Part shown: piece by piece, positions 61,201 to 64,000 of the stretch
Layout of the letters: the number at the start of each line of letters is the position of its first letter
How positions within the stretch are numbered: the stretch's first letter is position 1
From: Lantana camara
Taxonomy: Eukaryota > Streptophyta > Magnoliopsida > Lamiales > Verbenaceae
DNA: 64,000 nucleotides
Direction: 5' to 3'
Assembly (NCBI GenBank): GCA_037501455.1
Contig: CM074857.1
Location: forward strand, 128,451,501-128,515,500
Program-made: the position numbers and the translations under genes
Notes under the pieces: model-generated
Databases searched by the model: none
The model's input: the letters and a program-made list of their open reading frames with translations, nothing else
Told to the model about the DNA's origin: nothing

Positions 61201-61756
61201 GAATCCGAATTCCCGAGCTCAAGATATCACGCACGGAACCAAGGGTGCGCTAATTGCTCGTTAGCCCCGACTTGGTTCCAAAAATCAAAATAAATTCATA
61301 AGCTCGTCAAATAAATCCGAAAACATAAACCGAGCATAAAGTCATGTTCATAACACACATATTTACGACATATTAAATTTTCACGCCAATTCGATATCAT
61401 TACATATAAGAACGAAGTAGCAATAGAACACTCAAGCGCATGAACGAATTCATATAGTTATAAATTAATTACTAAAACTTAAATTCCATATTAAATAGAT
61501 TTAAAGCCAACTTATAACATGTTGTAATTAATTAACGAAATTACCGAAATAGTTAAGGTAACACGAAACCTTAATTAAGAATTTAAACACTAATTATCAA
61601 AGTGAAATAAAATGAATTAATTAAGATAACCATAGTCTATAGTTTAAAACAAATATAAACATTTATAAACAATTAATCATATAATTAACTAATTAAATCG
61701 TGCAATTTACAAATAAATACGCCACATTATTAAAACCGAAAAACTGGGGCGTTACA

Positions 61757-63052
61757 GCACAAGTGATTCATGAAAGTGAATGAGAATCAAGAAAGGACCT
61801 ACACTTGCATTTGCAAGGTGATCTCTTATTGTATAAGTCATTCATATGCCATATGGAGTCCTTGGCCAAGGCAGTAGATCAAGACATCAAGAAAAGGGTT
61901 TCTTGGATTGAGATCAAATGGATATGAAATGCACTTAGCTTTAAGACCAGATTATTAGGGTTCTGATTCTTCCCTTGCCCTAGATCTTGGTTGAGAGATA
62001 GTGAGTAGGAGGATTGTATCTCACATGAATCAATTACTTAAAGGTTCTGTCGAATCCGAACATTCCAATTCAGCTAGGGGTTAAACACCTGTTGCTAGAC
62101 TATGGTCGTTTAATCTGTGGACTGATTAATTAATTAGTGAATTAATTAATTAGGGTCACTGCTAATTGAATTGAGAACCTAGAGGGTCACACACAACAAC
62201 TTGGTTACATGAGTTGAGGCTTGAAAATGATTAAACGAGTTAATCGGGTCAAGAGGGTTCCACACGTGTGAAGTCACACGTGTGGCTCACGTGAGTGACA
62301 CGTGTCACACACGTGTGTATATATATATATTATATATATATTAAATAATTAATTAGATAATTATTTAATAGACTTTGGTTTAATTTTGAATTAAAAAGAA
62401 AGTCTAATTTTGGAGAAAATAATCTAGTTAATTAATTATGAATTAATTAATTAGAGAAAAATAAGTAATTTATTTTTATAATAAATAAAGTATAAAATTA
62501 TCCAAAAATAGTTTGGATATTTTTAGCTCTCTTAAAAGTTGACTTGAATTAGAATTCAAAGTCAAAGTTGGAAATTACTTGAAGATCAAGTAATAGGAGA
62601 GAGGGACCAAAATCCTAGCCCATAAAGGACTAGGGATTTTCGGCACCCCCTTCCCTATAAATAGGGGAGCTCGAGCTCCTTATGGAGCGAATTGACAATT
62701 CTTTTGGTTCATGTGTTGAACACCTTCCTTTCTCCAAGATTAAATTAAACCCTAGGTTAAGCCTAAACACTAACTAGAGAACTAGCATCCTTACTAGTTA
62801 GATTGTGATCAAGTTGATGGACTTTCTCTAGAGACTTCAAGTTAGAAGTTTGAAGATTCGAGCTTTACCAAAGGAGAGGGGATCAAGCCGCGAGAAGAGC
62901 GTTCTTGGGTGGCTTGAAACGATTCAAGAAAGAACAAAAGAAAAGTAAGTTTTCTATCTTTACGAATTTGGTTACACGATTGCGAGTTCAAGGTCCTTTT
63001 GTTGGGAAATTTTTTTAAAATTCCGCTGCTTTCTGATTCGTGTTTTCCAACA
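61757..63052 (+). repeat. Copia 3' LTR, second part
   Basis: Resumes with GCACAAGTG and ends TTTTCCAACA at 63052, followed by the GTAGG duplication. It lacks 15 bp present in the 5' LTR within the CACGTG block (near 62295-62315). Confidence 0.95.
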
Positions 63053-63057
63053 GTAGG

Positions 63058-63220
63058 CCTGTTGATTAATATGTATTTTCGTGGGCACCACAGTTTGAAC
63101 AGCTTGGCTGATCCTTGGATCATGCACCTTTGTATTTTCTCTCTCCTCGGTTGTTTATATATGAGGTGGAGTCCTCGGTAAAAACTCTACGGCTCCTTGC
63201 CGGTAAAAAAAAAAAAAAAA
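63058..63220 (+). mobile_element. LINE 3' end with poly-A tail
   Basis: The LINE 3' UTR ends in an A-run (about 63204-63220), followed directly by the target duplication AGATCATCACAACACAC (63221-63237). This closes the insertion that opens at 31627. Confidence 0.9.
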
Positions 63221-63295
63221 AGATCATCACAACACACATAATTTTATTCAATTCCTGCAAAATCAACCAAGAAAAGGTCATGAACCCAATGATAC

Positions 63296-63871
63296 TTAGT
63301 TGTAAGCATGAGGGTGTGCATGGAGGTGAGCCTCAACAGCCTTGAAGAGTGCCTTCGCCTTCTCTTTTCCTTCCCTGATCTTCTCCTCCGTGATGTGGTG
63401 ATCGTACCACTTGGTGTGGTATGTGCTCGTCGTCTTGCAGACCGATCCCCTGTCCGGGCCCTCCTCGATCTTAACCACGTATGAGATGGACTCGAGAACT
63501 CCGGCCAGGGCATCCCCATCAATCACGCAGTACTTGAACATGTGGTTTTCCTTGTCGATCTCGTCAATGCGGTGCTTCGCGGTTTTATACTGGCTCCGTG
63601 CATGAATTCAGACGTCTACAATCAGCCCTAGTTAAATTCGGAAGCAATATATACACGTACGCAACTCGACCTAAACAAAATACGTACCTTCACCGAAAGT
63701 AATCAACTTCACAGTCCCGACTCCGCCATCGCCCTCGAGGATTTCAACACTCTTGATAGCCTGAGGCAAGACCTGTGGGATGAGGTTGTCGCCATCAAGG
63801 ATGAAGGACTTGAATAGCCTCTTTGGTGGGATGGAGGAGACAACTTCTTGCTCGTAAGTGATAGCACCCAT
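63296..63871 (-). pseudogene. PR-10 / Bet v 1 copy 4 with lost splice acceptor
   Basis: Closest relative of copy 3. Exon 1 is 63688-63871 ([10 protein letters not shown], loop GDGGVGT, normal GAAG|GTACGT donor). Exon 2 is 63296-63597, open to the stop, giving 161 codons if spliced at the old junction. The acceptor that reads CAG|GGAGCC in copy 3 reads CAC|GGAGCC here (change at 63598), so the AG is gone. AGs just downstream shift the frame. The next one upstream (TGTAG) leads to an early stop. Changes such as GD to WY near the exon 2 middle fit relaxed constraint. Its 3' flank is split by the LINE, and its promoter lies beyond the window. Confidence 0.8.
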
Positions 63872-64000
63872 GATTGAATTAAGCTAGGATTTTCAGAAAA
63901 TCAAGAAAAAGGGGGTTTAATGTAATATATAGAAGGTATGTAATTAAGCAAAAGTAATATATGTTTGTGTGCGAAATTATGAGAAACTGAGGGCTGTATT

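Larger units (their letters stand above)
57241..61756. mobile_element. 4.5-kb insertion with 556-bp inverted termini
   Basis: Starts TGTAACGCCCCAG and ends CTGGGGCGTTACA. The first 556 bp (57241-57796) are repeated inverted at 61201-61756 with only a few mismatches seen. The 5-bp duplication GCACA flanks it (57236-57240 and 61757-61761). Ends in TG..CA with 5-bp duplication resemble an LTR, and the interior (57804 onward, minus strand) is related to the solo LTR at 25138. The inverted layout is therefore unusual. It is either a fold-back-like element or an LTR with an inverted duplication of its own 5' end. No transposase or retroviral domain was found. Confidence 0.85.
48518..63052 (+). mobile_element. 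Nearly complete Copia-type LTR retrotransposon
   Basis: The 5' LTR is 48518-50467. Leader and gag-pol follow, then the 3' LTR at 56600-57240 plus 61757-63052, split by a later 4.5-kb insertion. A perfect 5-bp duplication, GTAGG, flanks the whole (48513-48517 and 63053-63057). The LTRs differ by roughly ten substitutions and one 15-bp indel by eye. Only two lesions were seen in gag-pol. It inserted near the LINE 3' end. Confidence 0.95.

Overview
The window is nuclear DNA from a flowering plant, very probably a eudicot and perhaps an asterid (the last point is inference). The signs are multi-exon GT-AG genes, a plant-type U2 snRNA promoter, an isoprenylated heavy-metal-domain (HIPP) gene, a PR-10/Bet v 1 gene cluster, and nested Copia, Gypsy, LINE, CACTA and Mutator-like elements in AT-rich DNA.

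Layout. 1-3.8 kb: AT-rich DNA, then a decayed two-ORF relic of virus-like or retroelement-like type. 4.85-8.82 kb: a 12-exon WD-repeat gene of the WDR43/UTP5 (small-subunit processome) family on the + strand, with clustered site II promoter motifs. 9.15-10.95 kb: a convergent HIPP gene with an expanded Pro/Tyr/Gly repeat region and a C-terminal CaaX box. 12.6-12.9 kb: a U2 snRNA gene on the - strand with USE, TATA and 3' box. 12.96-23.1 kb and 63.3-63.87 kb: four PR-10 genes, all on the - strand. Two have complete reading frames, one of them with an unusual GC splice donor. The third is split by a 5.8-kb CACTA transposon. The fourth has lost its splice acceptor AG.

The CACTA element carries shuffled exons of host genes: cytochrome c exons 1 and 2 with a RIBA-type riboflavin-synthesis exon between them. 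From 25 to 31 kb there is a solo Gypsy-like LTR and a Mutator-like element that holds a solo Copia LTR. From 31,627 to 63,220 the 3' flank of PR-10 copy 4 is split by a LINE (17-bp target duplication, poly-A tail). Other elements have since inserted into that LINE: a reversed Copia copy with an extra truncated leader, a Gypsy gag fragment, and a nearly complete Copia element whose 3' LTR holds a 4.5-kb insertion with 556-bp inverted termini.

The most novel-looking points are the interleaved captured exons in the CACTA element; a Copia copy whose LTRs are almost identical although its gag-pol is decayed, suggesting mobilisation in trans; a four-copy motif kept in the leaders of both Copia copies; dense CACGTG palindromes in the Copia LTRs; and the 4.5-kb inverted-terminus insertion with a nearby array of perfect and near-perfect palindromes. 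Exon boundaries, repeat ends and mismatch counts were read by eye, and no database search was made.
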